64,000 nucleotides of DNA from Rhodospirillales bacterium (GTDB lineage: Bacteria > Pseudomonadota > Alphaproteobacteria > Rhodospirillales > Thalassospiraceae), in assembly GCA_019634165.1 (NCBI GenBank), contig JAHQVT010000008.1:186001-250000 (forward strand), written 5' to 3'. A program made the position numbers and the translations under genes. How positions within the stretch are numbered: the first letter of the stretch is position 1; the number at the start of each line of letters is the position of its first letter. Below are positions 26,939 through 35,804 of this stretch, piece after piece. Under the pieces are notes generated by a model. The model ran no database searches, was not told the origin of the DNA, and saw only the letters and a list, made by a program, of their open reading frames with translations.

Positions 26939-28075
26939 TTAAGATGCCGCCTGAATATTGCCGTGTTGCGCAAGAAGATCGGTAACTGTTACGCCAATCG
27001 CAAGTGATGCGGTCAACCCTGGTGATTCAATACCATAGAGCATTACAAGACCATTAAGGCCGTGCAGTTTTTCATCGGCGATCATGAAGTCACGGGCAGG
27101 ATCGTTCGGGGCCTGAATTTTCGGGCGGACGCCAGCGTATCCGGTCTGAAGCGCATCTTCATTCAAATCAGGGTAATATTTGCGAATGGCATCGGCAAAT
27201 ACCGCGCGGCGTTCTTCGGGAACATCGTAATTTGGTTCATTAACCCATGTTACATCCGGCCCAAACCGTGCTTGTCCGCCCATATCAAGGGTCAAGTGAA
27301 TGCCAAGACCCGCCTGTTCCGGCGCAGGATAGATCAAGGTTGAAAATGGTGCTTTTCCCGAAAGCGTGAAATAGCAGCCACGGGCATAATGCTGTGGCGG
27401 AACGGTATTTTCTGCAAGACCGGCAAAGTTCCGACCAAGGGTTTGACTGTGCAGTCCTCCAGCAACAATTAGCTCAGCACAGGTCAGGCTCATTTCTTCG
27501 CCGTCGGCATCACAGGTGCTTAGGGTATAGAGGCCGTTTTCATAACTAACAGCATTCACTTTGGTGTTCAGCGCCAGTGTTGCGCCATGATTTTCAGCTT
27601 CCCCCAAAAGGGTCACCATCAATTGATGGGAATCGACAATGCCTGTTGATGGGCTTTCGAGTGCGCCGACACAATTTAGGGCGGGTTCACGTTCCTGTGC
27701 TTCGGCCTGACTAAGCCAGGCCAAATCCGTTACGCCATTTTCGTGCGCTTTGGCTTTGATACCATGCAGGGCATCTATTTGATCCTGTGCGGTGGCGACA
27801 ATCAATTTACCTGTGCGCCGATGATCAATGCCGTTTTCCGCGCAATAGCGATACAGCATTTCCCGACCAGAAACGCAAAGCTCGGCTTTTAAACTGCCTT
27901 TTGGGTAATAGATTCCGGCATGGATGACTTCGCTGTTACGTGCGCTTGTTTCTGTACCAATGGCGTCATGCTGTTCAATGATCAGGACTTCACGGCCCGA
28001 ACGGGCAAGAGAACGCGCACAGGCAAGTCCGACGACGCCTGCACCGATGACGATGGTTTGGATATCTGCGGTCAT
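26939..28075 (-). CDS. FAD-dependent oxidoreductase, L-2-hydroxyglutarate oxidase-like
   Basis: A 378-residue flavoprotein. The dinucleotide-binding motif is VIGAGVVGLACARSL (residues 9-23), and the DAO-family segment ETSARNSEVIHAGIYYP with a histidine that often carries FAD follows. The C-terminal GVRPKIQAP and YGIESPGLTASLAIG are typical of the LhgO/GlpO-like group. LhgO oxidises L-2-hydroxyglutarate to 2-oxoglutarate and passes electrons to the respiratory chain; this assignment is by resemblance and related hydroxyacid substrates are possible. Confidence 0.82.
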   Translation of the reverse strand: MTADIQTIVIGAGVVGLACARSLARSGREVLIIEQHDAIGTETSARNSEVIHAGIYYPKGSLKAELCVSGREMLYRYCAENGIDHRRTGKLIVATAQDQIDALHGIKAKAHENGVTDLAWLSQAEAQEREPALNCVGALESPSTGIVDSHQLMVTLLGEAENHGATLALNTKVNAVSYENGLYTLSTCDADGEEMSLTCAELIVAGGLHSQTLGRNFAGLAENTVPPQHYARGCYFTLSGKAPFSTLIYPAPEQAGLGIHLTLDMGGQARFGPDVTWVNEPNYDVPEERRAVFADAIRKYYPDLNEDALQTGYAGVRPKIQAPNDPARDFMIADEKLHGLNGLVMLYGIESPGLTASLAIGVTVTDLLAQHGNIQAAS

Positions 28076-28130
28076 GTTTAACTGTTTCTTGTTGGGGCGA
28101 TAAGACTAGGTTTCTGGTGTGAAGGTGCGA

Positions 28131-29165
28131 TCAGTTGGCTTGGCGGAAATAAACAGCCTGTCCCTGATTATCTTTGCCATCCCCGGTTACGACAGATGGC
28201 GCTTCGCTGGTGTAATGGCCACGGGCAAAGCTGCTATCATTACAATAGACATACCAACTGCCAAACGGCAGGGTTGGGCTTTCATATGCACCGCCTTCAT
28301 GACGCCAGATGCCTTCACAATGGCGCTGCGTATCATCAAGGATCATGGTGCCTTCGCCAGACGGTTGATCGAAACGAAGCATTCCGGTGCCACGGACATT
28401 TTGCCAATTGGTAACAATGGCAACACCGTCGGTCATGGACGGGGTTATTTCACCTTGTGGCTGCATGGTTTCGGTATTGTTTGTAGGCGCGGAAATGTTG
28501 GCACCGACAGCCGAGTTTTCAGGGAGCTCAATAGCCAGTCGGCCAAACAAACTTGCGGCAAACTCCTGTGCATCAATCATCGGAACGTTATTTTGTGGTG
28601 ATACTGCGCCAGACTGTGCTTGTAGCTGTGCTGGCGTACAGTAATACCCAAGAAGACGACTGCCGCGCTGGATTTGTGTTTGTGGGTCCCATTGCCCGAC
28701 AAAGGTAACGCATTGTGACCCTTGCCGGACAAATGGCGACAGGGCAATTGGGCCATACTGGGTGTCTTGAACAAAGTTCTGACCATTGATGCTGGTGCGA
28801 TCCTTTAGGGAATCGAACATTTCCAGCAATCGTTCGGGTGCCATCGCAGTGCTAAAGCGAAAACCAGGTGCCGAGGTTGTGTATACGGTCTCAAGGTAGA
28901 GATCGCTGGCGGAGGTTGTTGGTTCTTTTTCTGTGCGCGGTGCAAACCAGCGCCCGACAAATACGGTGCTGTTATCGCGGTATTGACGCAAAAAGGTGCT
29001 TTGTCCCTGAACGCGAGAATTAAATGTCACCGGGCTCTGGTCGAATGGGATTTGTTCAAACCCGCCTGCTTGCTGGGCAAATGCAGTCTGGGTGGAAGAA
29101 ACCATAAGGCTGGCAAATATGCCGCCAATCAAAGCCGCCCGATACCTCACGTTGCGTCCTTTCAT
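28131..29165 (-). CDS. Secreted protein of unknown function
   Basis: A 344-residue protein with a clear signal peptide (positively charged MKGRNVRYR, then a hydrophobic core ending TAFAQQ). The mature part is rich in S, T, Q, G and aromatic residues, beta-strand-like, with four cysteines (SQCVTFVG, GYYCTPA, QRHCEGIW, YVYCNDS) that could form two disulfides. I know no family for it. The GQWD and GSWYVYC segments suggest repeated beta sheets. It is probably a periplasmic or outer-surface protein. It ends 55 bp upstream of the LhgO-like gene on the same strand. Confidence 0.7.
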   Translation of the reverse strand: MKGRNVRYRAALIGGIFASLMVSSTQTAFAQQAGGFEQIPFDQSPVTFNSRVQGQSTFLRQYRDNSTVFVGRWFAPRTEKEPTTSASDLYLETVYTTSAPGFRFSTAMAPERLLEMFDSLKDRTSINGQNFVQDTQYGPIALSPFVRQGSQCVTFVGQWDPQTQIQRGSRLLGYYCTPAQLQAQSGAVSPQNNVPMIDAQEFAASLFGRLAIELPENSAVGANISAPTNNTETMQPQGEITPSMTDGVAIVTNWQNVRGTGMLRFDQPSGEGTMILDDTQRHCEGIWRHEGGAYESPTLPFGSWYVYCNDSSFARGHYTSEAPSVVTGDGKDNQGQAVYFRQAN

Positions 29166-29358
29166 TTTGTTTTCATGCGCATTTTTGCGTTGCGCTACCC
29201 TTATCTTTACCTTTCTGCAGATAGATTAGCTAGTGATCAGTCATAAGACTTCTGTCAGATGGGTTCATTTTGCCTTGATTTTTACCGGGAAAGTGGCTCA
29301 TTGGGGGGATTGGTCATGGGGACACTATGAATAAGCCTGAATAACGGAGCAAACAGTC

Positions 29359-30258
29359 ATGACGGTGCAAGAGACCAGCGCAGGCGGGGAAAGCGCAGGC
29401 CAGCAGACCGCGACGGGGAAAAAACCGCCGTCCAACCGCGCCCATGTGATCGTTATTGGGAATGAAAAAGGCGGATCGGGCAAATCGACCACGGCGATGC
29501 ATCTGATCGTTTCCCTGATGAAAATGGGGTTCAAGGTCGGATCGCTTGATATTGATGCGCGGCAGGGGACTTTGACGCGCTATGTCGAAAACCGGACCGC
29601 CTTTAATGACCGCAAAGGTTTGCATCTTCCGGTTCCTGATCACCGCCCGATTTATCGAAGCGAACTACCAGACGCCAACGAAGCCAAGATCGACGAACGC
29701 GATCGCTTTACAGCCGCACTTGGTGAAATGGTTGTGTCGTGCAATTTCGTGGTTATGGATTGCCCGGGGAGTGACAATTATCTGTCGCGGTTGGCGCATG
29801 CCTGTGCTGATACTTTGATTACCCCAATCAATGACAGTTTCATTGATCTGGATATGCTTGCCCGGATTGATCCCGATACGCTTGAAATCAAAGGACCCAG
29901 CATCTATGCCGAAATGGTGTGGGACGCGCGTAAACGCCGTGCGGGCATTGATGGTGGTACAATAGACTGGATTGTTATGCGCAACCGACTTTCGCATTTG
30001 GATGCGCGCAACAAACGCGATATTGCCGAAATTGTCGAAAAACTGGCTGGTCGCATTCGGTTCCGTCCCGCGCCGGGCTTTGGCGAACGCGTGATTTATC
30101 GTGAATTGTTCCTCAAGGGGCTGACACTACTTGATCTGCGTGAAAAAGGGATTGGTATTCCGATGAGCATGTCACATATGGCCGCCCGTCAGGAGGTCCG
30201 GTCCCTGCTTGAGGTGATCGGGTTTACCCCGGCTGACGGGGAAGAGTTGCCGATCTGA
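29359..30258 (+). CDS. mipZ: MipZ, ParA-family division-site positioning ATPase
   Basis: A 299-residue P-loop ATPase. The deviant Walker A is NEKGGSGKST (residues 35-44). GSLDIDARQGTLTRYVENR and VMDCPGSDNYLSRLAHACAD correspond closely to Caulobacter MipZ, as do TPINDSFIDLDML, WIVMRNRL and VIYRELFLKGLTLLDL. MipZ forms a bipolar gradient with ParB and inhibits FtsZ away from midcell. An extra N-terminal tail of about 28 polar residues precedes the ATPase core. A plausible operon with the VWA and J-domain genes follows. Confidence 0.93.
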   Translation: MTVQETSAGGESAGQQTATGKKPPSNRAHVIVIGNEKGGSGKSTTAMHLIVSLMKMGFKVGSLDIDARQGTLTRYVENRTAFNDRKGLHLPVPDHRPIYRSELPDANEAKIDERDRFTAALGEMVVSCNFVVMDCPGSDNYLSRLAHACADTLITPINDSFIDLDMLARIDPDTLEIKGPSIYAEMVWDARKRRAGIDGGTIDWIVMRNRLSHLDARNKRDIAEIVEKLAGRIRFRPAPGFGERVIYRELFLKGLTLLDLREKGIGIPMSMSHMAARQEVRSLLEVIGFTPADGEELPI

Positions 30259-30327
30259 CCGTTAACGGCCTATATCTTGAAGGTACATCGCTGTGCCCCA
30301 TCGGAACGTTTAGCAGGCAGGTTAGTC

Positions 30328-31050
30328 TTGGCACGCAAAGAAATCATTTCCGGGACGTCTAATCGGCAGGAAGTTGATGACTTCCTGAGCCGGGCACGTG
30401 GTTTGGCGGTATCTGCACCGGCATCCGGTCCAGCACAAGGGCGGTTGATCTTTGCCATGGATGCAACTGCCAGCCGTCAGCCAAGCTGGGATAGGGCTGC
30501 AGAAATTCAGGCAGAAATGTTTGATGCGGTAGATGGCGTTGGCGCACTTGATATCCAACTTGTCTTCTTTCGCGGGTTATCTGAATGCAAGGCAAGTGGC
30601 TGGTGCCGGAATGCAAAATTACTGCGCGATTACATTTCAAAGGTCAGTTGCCATGCAGGCCATACCCAAATCGAACGGGTGTTGGCCCATGTCGAACGTG
30701 AAGCCGCGAATGGTAAAGTCGATGCCTTGATCTATGTCGGTGACTGTATCGAAGAAAATCCCGACCATCTTGCCCCAATCGCCGGGAAGCTTGCCCTTAA
30801 GGGGGTAAAGGCGTTCATGTTCCAAGAAGGGTATGACCGTGACGCGAGTTTTGCCTTTGGCGAAATCGCCCGGATCACCGATGGCGCCTTTATGCAATTT
30901 GACGCCAGTTCAGCCAAGAAGCTGCGTGATCTTCTTGGCGCGGTGGCAAGCTATGCGGTTGGGGGGCAAAGTGGCCTTTCTGTCTATCAGAAAAAGACAG
31001 GATCAGACGACGTTCTGAAACTTGGCCATCAATTGCGGAAAAAATCCTGA
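30328..31050 (+). CDS. VWA-domain protein of the mipZ cluster
   Basis: About 240 residues. A von Willebrand A-like fold is indicated by LIFAMDATASRQPSW, where D-x-T-x-S makes the first part of a MIDAS metal site, and by later strands DALIYVGDCIEE and VKAFMFQEG. The frame is open from a TTG at 30277; the TTG at 30328 (MARKEIIS...) is favoured because AGGCAGG lies eight bases before it, though neither is certain. It overlaps the J-domain gene by one base (TGATG), so the two proteins are made together. Function unknown; VWA proteins usually mediate protein contacts. Confidence 0.75.
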   Translation: MARKEIISGTSNRQEVDDFLSRARGLAVSAPASGPAQGRLIFAMDATASRQPSWDRAAEIQAEMFDAVDGVGALDIQLVFFRGLSECKASGWCRNAKLLRDYISKVSCHAGHTQIERVLAHVEREAANGKVDALIYVGDCIEENPDHLAPIAGKLALKGVKAFMFQEGYDRDASFAFGEIARITDGAFMQFDASSAKKLRDLLGAVASYAVGGQSGLSVYQKKTGSDDVLKLGHQLRKKS

Positions 31051-31877
31051 TGTCTTGGCTGTTAATCGGGATTGCTCTTTTTGTTGGTGTTGGTTTCTTC
31101 ATTCGCTGGATGATAGAAGCCGAGCCCAAAGATGTCCGAAAAATTGGCCTGTTCGTAATCATTATCTTGCTGCTTTTGTTCGCAGGGTGGTTGCTTTTGA
31201 CCGGTAAAATTGCGGCGATGGCGGGGGCCTTGGTCGCAGCGATACCATTTTTATTGCGTCTTTTGAAATTCGGCTTTTTATGGCCACTTTTCCGCAGGAT
31301 ATTCGCCGCATCTCGTCGAACGGCCCGACCGGGAAGTTTCGGCAAACGCAGCGTAGGGGCCGGAAATACGTCTGAAATCAAAACAGAATTTCTCCACATG
31401 TTGCTTGATCTGGAAACGGGCCAAATGCACGGCGGCGTCGTAAGCGGACGCTATGCCGGGACCGATCTTGACAGCTTGGGGCTTGACGACCTGCAGTTGC
31501 TTTATGTTGAATGCTGCAGTGCAACCGATCAAAGCCAAGCAGTTCTGGAAGCTTATTTTGAACGTCGTCCTGATTGTGTGGGATGGCAAAACTGGCAACA
31601 GGCGGATAATGGCCAACGCGGAGCTCATGCCAGAGGGAACGGCCGCGACGATGATACGAGAAACCGTAATAACAAAGGGACTGACAGCGCTGCTGAGATG
31701 AATGCTGACGAGGCTCGTAAAATTCTTGGTGTCGATGCAAATGCAAGCCGTGCAGATATCAATCGGGCCTATAAAGCGCAGATCAAGGCGGTCCATCCAG
31801 ATCATGGTGGATCGGACTATCTGGCGGCAAAAATTAATGCAGCGCGAAGCCTTTTGTTACGGCTATGTAAAGATTAG
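31050..31877 (+). CDS. Membrane-anchored J-domain (DnaJ-like) protein
   Basis: A 275-residue protein: two or three N-terminal transmembrane helices (residues about 2-20, 29-50, 55-75), a cytoplasmic middle region resembling the TerB/DjlA-like helical bundle (FLHMLLDLETGQMHGGV), a glycine/asparagine-rich linker, and a C-terminal J domain with the HPD motif at 249-251 (VHPDHGG). J domains stimulate Hsp70 ATPase, so this would recruit DnaK to the inner membrane, like DjlA or mitochondrial Tim14. Translation is coupled to the VWA gene. Confidence 0.85.
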   Translation: MSWLLIGIALFVGVGFFIRWMIEAEPKDVRKIGLFVIIILLLLFAGWLLLTGKIAAMAGALVAAIPFLLRLLKFGFLWPLFRRIFAASRRTARPGSFGKRSVGAGNTSEIKTEFLHMLLDLETGQMHGGVVSGRYAGTDLDSLGLDDLQLLYVECCSATDQSQAVLEAYFERRPDCVGWQNWQQADNGQRGAHARGNGRDDDTRNRNNKGTDSAAEMNADEARKILGVDANASRADINRAYKAQIKAVHPDHGGSDYLAAKINAARSLLLRLCKD

Positions 31878-31989
31878 CGCGATTTATGCGCGCGCTTGCT
31901 TGATCCGTGCTCTGGAAATGTGGCAGAAGCATATTTGCAAGCAGTTCTGATGCGGATCAACCTGCGGTGGTTGAAAAGGGAAGTTTTGA

Positions 31990-32877
31990 ATGTCGAGAAA
32001 GATTAAGAAGGCAGTATTTCCGGTCGCAGGAATGGGAACCCGGTTTTTGCCAGCCACCAAAGCAATGCCAAAAGAAATGCTACCTGTCGTAGATAAACCC
32101 CTTATTCAATACGCTGTTGAAGAAGCAATTGCTGCTGGTATTGAAGAGTTCATTTTTGTTACCGGCCGTGGCAAAAGTGCAATCGAGGACCACTTTGACC
32201 GGTCCGCCGAGCTTGAAGCCATCCTGACCGAGCGCGGTAAAACCGATGCTTTGCAAACCGCACTAAGCATGATTCCAGAAAATGGTCGCGTGACCTATAC
32301 CCGTCAGGGCAACCCTTTGGGGTTGGGGCATGCTGTTTTATGTGCAAAGTCGCTGGTCGGGGATGAACCGTTTGTTGTTCTTCTTGCCGATGACCTTATT
32401 CAAGCCAAGACGCCGTGTATGAAACAGATGGTCGAAAGTTACGGCCGGACGGGTGGTAACATGGTCGCGGTCATGGATGTGCCACGCGAAGAAACCGCGC
32501 GCTATGGCGTTCTGGAAGTTGAAGGAACGAATGGTCGGTTGGTGAGTGCCTGCGGCATGGTTGAAAAACCAAAGCCAGAAGAAGCACCATCGACGCTTTC
32601 AGCAATCGGGCGTTACATTCTTGATCCGGGTATTTTTGAGGTTCTGGAAAATATTCCGCGCGGTGCCGGCAACGAAATTCAGCTTACCGATGCCTTGGCG
32701 GCTATGATTGGTCATGTGCCGTTCTATGGTTACCGCTTTGAAGGGCGGCGGTTTGACTGCGGTAACAAAATCGGCTTCTTGAAAGCCACAATGTCATTTG
32801 CCTTGGCGCGTGAAGATATGCGCGACGATGTACGTCAACTTATTCACGAATTCGCCGAAGGCGAAGCAGCAGAATAA
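31990..32877 (+). CDS. galU: UTP-glucose-1-phosphate uridylyltransferase
   Basis: A 295-residue nucleotidyltransferase that makes UDP-glucose from UTP and glucose-1-phosphate. The N-terminal signature is PVAGMGTRFLPATKAMPKEM, with GLGHAVLCAK (uridine site), LLADDLI and the C-terminal YRFEGRRFDCGNKIGFL motif. Length is normal. It starts a three-gene run with ugd and phosphoglucomutase on the same strand, which together convert glucose-6-phosphate to UDP-glucuronate for envelope or exopolysaccharide synthesis. Confidence 0.96.
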   Translation: MSRKIKKAVFPVAGMGTRFLPATKAMPKEMLPVVDKPLIQYAVEEAIAAGIEEFIFVTGRGKSAIEDHFDRSAELEAILTERGKTDALQTALSMIPENGRVTYTRQGNPLGLGHAVLCAKSLVGDEPFVVLLADDLIQAKTPCMKQMVESYGRTGGNMVAVMDVPREETARYGVLEVEGTNGRLVSACGMVEKPKPEEAPSTLSAIGRYILDPGIFEVLENIPRGAGNEIQLTDALAAMIGHVPFYGYRFEGRRFDCGNKIGFLKATMSFALAREDMRDDVRQLIHEFAEGEAAE

Positions 32878-32957
32878 TCATTTAATTTCAACTATAATCG
32901 ACCGGTACGGTCCCGTAGCTGTTTCGGTCGGTAATCAATTACTAGGGTAAAACATCC

Positions 32958-34274
32958 ATGCGCGTAGCAATGATCGGAACCGGATATGTTGGACTTGTGT
33001 CTGGTGCCTGTTTCTCCGAATTCGGCACAGATGTCATTTGTGTCGATAAGGATGTGGAAAAAATCGCCCGTCTAGAAGAAGGCATCATGCCAATCTACGA
33101 GCCGGGTCTGGATGTTCTTGTCGAAAACAACGTCAAGGCAGGCCGTCTGACCTTTACCACGGATCTTAAGGAAGGGGTCAAGGATGCAGATGCGGTCTTT
33201 ATTGCGGTTGGCACGCCGACCCGTCGTGGTGATGGTCATGCCGATCTAAGCTATGTCTATGCTGCGGCCGAAGAAATTGCCGAGGCAATGGATGGTTTTA
33301 CCGTCATCGTGACCAAATCAACCGTTCCGGTGGGTACTGGCCGTGAGGTTGAGCGCATTATTCGTGAAAAGCGTCCGGATGCTGAATTTGCTGTTGTCTC
33401 GAACCCTGAATTTCTGCGGGAAGGATCGGCAATCGGTGATTTCATGCGCCCCGACCGTGTGGTGATTGGGACCAGCGACGAGCGTGCGCGCGAAGTAATG
33501 TCGGATCTCTATCGCCCGCTGTACCTGATCGAAACACCAATTGTTTTCACGTCGCGTGAAACCTCGGAAATGATCAAATATGCCGCCAACACTTTCTTGG
33601 CAGCGAAGATCACGTTCATCAACGAAATTGCTGATCTGTGTGAGAAAGTCGGCGCTGACGTCCATGACGTCGCCCGCGGCATTGGTCTTGATGGCCGCAT
33701 TGGCAAAAAGTTCCTGCATCCGGGGCCGGGGTATGGCGGGTCTTGCTTCCCGAAAGATACCTTGGCACTGGTACGTACAGCGCAGGAGCATGGCAGCCCG
33801 CTTCGCATTATTGAAACCGTGGTTGATGTGAATACCAAGCGTAAAAAGGCCATGGCAGATCGTGTGATTTCGGCCTGTGGCGGGTCGGTCGCGGGCAAGA
33901 CCATTGGTGTTCTTGGCTTGGCATTCAAACCGAACACCGATGATATGCGTGATGCGCCAAGCCTTGATATCTTGCCTGTGCTTGTCGCAGCCGGTGCAAA
34001 GGTAAAGGCATTTGACCCCGAAGCCATGGAAGAAGCCAAAAAGCTTCTTGAAGGTATTGAATATTGCGACAATGCCTATCAGACGATTGACGGTGCGGAT
34101 GCAATGGTTGTTCTGACCGAATGGAATGAATTCCGCGGGATGGATCTTGATCGTGTGAAAGACGCGTTGAGCCACCCGATCGTCGTTGATCTGCGTAACG
34201 TCTATGACCCGACCGAGATGGCTGAAAACGGTTTTAGCTATTCCTGTGTCGGTCGTGCATCTATCGGAGGCTAA
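32958..34274 (+). CDS. ugd: UDP-glucose 6-dehydrogenase
   Basis: A 438-residue enzyme that oxidises UDP-glucose twice with NAD+ to UDP-glucuronate. The Rossmann motif is MRVAMIGTGYVGLVSG, the substrate/NAD segment STVPVGTGREVE follows, and the catalytic cysteine is C263 in GPGYGGSCFPKD. The lysine-asparagine motif EMIKYAANTFLA is present. It lies 80 bp after galU and 8 bp before the phosphomutase gene. Confidence 0.96.
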   Translation: MRVAMIGTGYVGLVSGACFSEFGTDVICVDKDVEKIARLEEGIMPIYEPGLDVLVENNVKAGRLTFTTDLKEGVKDADAVFIAVGTPTRRGDGHADLSYVYAAAEEIAEAMDGFTVIVTKSTVPVGTGREVERIIREKRPDAEFAVVSNPEFLREGSAIGDFMRPDRVVIGTSDERAREVMSDLYRPLYLIETPIVFTSRETSEMIKYAANTFLAAKITFINEIADLCEKVGADVHDVARGIGLDGRIGKKFLHPGPGYGGSCFPKDTLALVRTAQEHGSPLRIIETVVDVNTKRKKAMADRVISACGGSVAGKTIGVLGLAFKPNTDDMRDAPSLDILPVLVAAGAKVKAFDPEAMEEAKKLLEGIEYCDNAYQTIDGADAMVVLTEWNEFRGMDLDRVKDALSHPIVVDLRNVYDPTEMAENGFSYSCVGRASIGG

Positions 34275-34282
34275 CCCAAATT

Positions 34283-35698
34283 ATGACGAATTCCGCCGGA
34301 CATAAGTTTGATCGCTCTGTCTTACGTGAATATGATGTGCGTGGCGTTGTGGGGGATACCTTGCATGCGGCTGATGCCAATGCATTGGGCAAAGCATTTG
34401 GGACCATGGTACGCCGGTCCGGTGGAAAACGTGTTGCCTTGGGGCGGGATGGACGGCTGAGTTCGCCTGAGTTGGCATCAGCTTTGGCAGATGGTATTTT
34501 GTCAACCGGGTGTGATGTTGTGCGGATTGGGCGTGGTCCAACACCGATGCTGTATTTCACAGTCTATGACGAGAAAACCGATGCAGGCATTATGGTGACG
34601 GGGTCACATAACCCGTCAAACTATAATGGCTTTAAGATGCTGAATGCCGGTAAATCGGTATTTGGTGAAGCGATCCAGGAACTTGGCAAAATTGCCGCTG
34701 CCGGTGATTTCGAAGCCGGGCAGGGTACTGCCAGTGATATTGACATCGAAGATCGTTTTGTCACACGCCTTTTGGCAGAGCTTGATTGTGACGTTCCCAA
34801 CCCGATGACAATTGTTTGGGATTGTGGCAATGGGGCAGCGGGTGATGTGGTGCGTAAACTTACCGCCAAGCTTCCCGGCAAACATCATTTGTTGTTTGAC
34901 GAAATCGACGGCCTGTTCCCGAACCACCACCCAGACCCGACGGTCGAAGCCAATCTGGTTGACTTAAAGGCCGCAGTTGCCAAGCACAAAGCTGACTGGG
35001 GTGTGGCATTTGATGGAGATGGCGACCGTATCGGTGTGATCGATGGTAAGGGCAATGTTCTTTGGGGGGACCAGTTGCTTCAAATCTTTGCGGCTGACGT
35101 TCTGGAACGTCAGCCGGGTGCTACGATCATTGCCGATGTTAAGGCAAGTCAGACGCTGTTTGATGAAGTCAGCCGTCTTGGTGGCAAAGCCATCATGTGG
35201 AAAACCGGCCATTCACTGATCAAAACCAAAATGATCGAGGCAAAAGCACCAATTGCCGGCGAGATGAGCGGTCATATCTTCTTTGCCGAACGTTATTACG
35301 GTTATGACGATGCGACCTATGCCGCGGTTCGCCTGTATCGCATTCTGGTACAAAGCGGCAAGAGCCTTGCGCAGTGGCGCGAGGCAATGCCGGTTGCCGT
35401 CAATACACCAGAAACCCGCATTGATTGCCCGGATGATCGTAAATTCGCACTGATCGAGGAAGTACGTACGCGTCTTGCGGAAGCCGGTGCGGAAGTTAGT
35501 GGCATTGATGGTGTGCGTGTCAGCACCGATGATGGTTGGTGGTTGCTGCGGGCCTCAAACACCCAGCCTGCCATTGTTGCACGCTGTGAAGCCGGCGATA
35601 AAGCGGGACTTGAACGCCTTAAGGTGCAAGTAACCAATCAACTTGTCAAAAGTGGACTGTCGTCAGATGATTTCTTTGCGCCGGGTGGCGGGCACTAA
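34283..35698 (+). CDS. Phosphoglucomutase/phosphomannomutase
   Basis: A 471-residue alpha-D-phosphohexomutase of the AlgC/PgmG type. The phosphoserine is S108 in VTGSHNPSNYNGFKM, the Mg loop is DGDGDRIGV, and the C-terminal phosphate-binding loop is RASNTQPAIVARCEA. GEMSGHIFF is the sugar specificity loop (E-x-S-G), shared by glucose and mannose enzymes. Next to galU-ugd it most likely supplies glucose-1-phosphate, though mannose-1-phosphate is also possible. RBS CGGAGG (34265-34270). A strong terminator follows. Confidence 0.93.
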   Translation: MTNSAGHKFDRSVLREYDVRGVVGDTLHAADANALGKAFGTMVRRSGGKRVALGRDGRLSSPELASALADGILSTGCDVVRIGRGPTPMLYFTVYDEKTDAGIMVTGSHNPSNYNGFKMLNAGKSVFGEAIQELGKIAAAGDFEAGQGTASDIDIEDRFVTRLLAELDCDVPNPMTIVWDCGNGAAGDVVRKLTAKLPGKHHLLFDEIDGLFPNHHPDPTVEANLVDLKAAVAKHKADWGVAFDGDGDRIGVIDGKGNVLWGDQLLQIFAADVLERQPGATIIADVKASQTLFDEVSRLGGKAIMWKTGHSLIKTKMIEAKAPIAGEMSGHIFFAERYYGYDDATYAAVRLYRILVQSGKSLAQWREAMPVAVNTPETRIDCPDDRKFALIEEVRTRLAEAGAEVSGIDGVRVSTDDGWWLLRASNTQPAIVARCEAGDKAGLERLKVQVTNQLVKSGLSSDDFFAPGGGH

Positions 35699-35740
35699 AG
35701 GATTTAAGGTTCAGCCCACAATATAGTATTTGCCAAAATT

Positions 35741-35774
35741 AAAGGCCGTCAGATCGCTCTGACGGCCTTTGTTA
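35741..35774. terminator. Bidirectional terminator between phosphomutase and carboxypeptidase genes
   Basis: AAAGGCCGTCAGA pairs perfectly with TCTGACGGCCTTT around TCGC, with T on both sides. Confidence 0.9.
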
Positions 35775-35804
35775 TATTCGGATTGGGGCAATTCTTAGTC
35801 GGCC

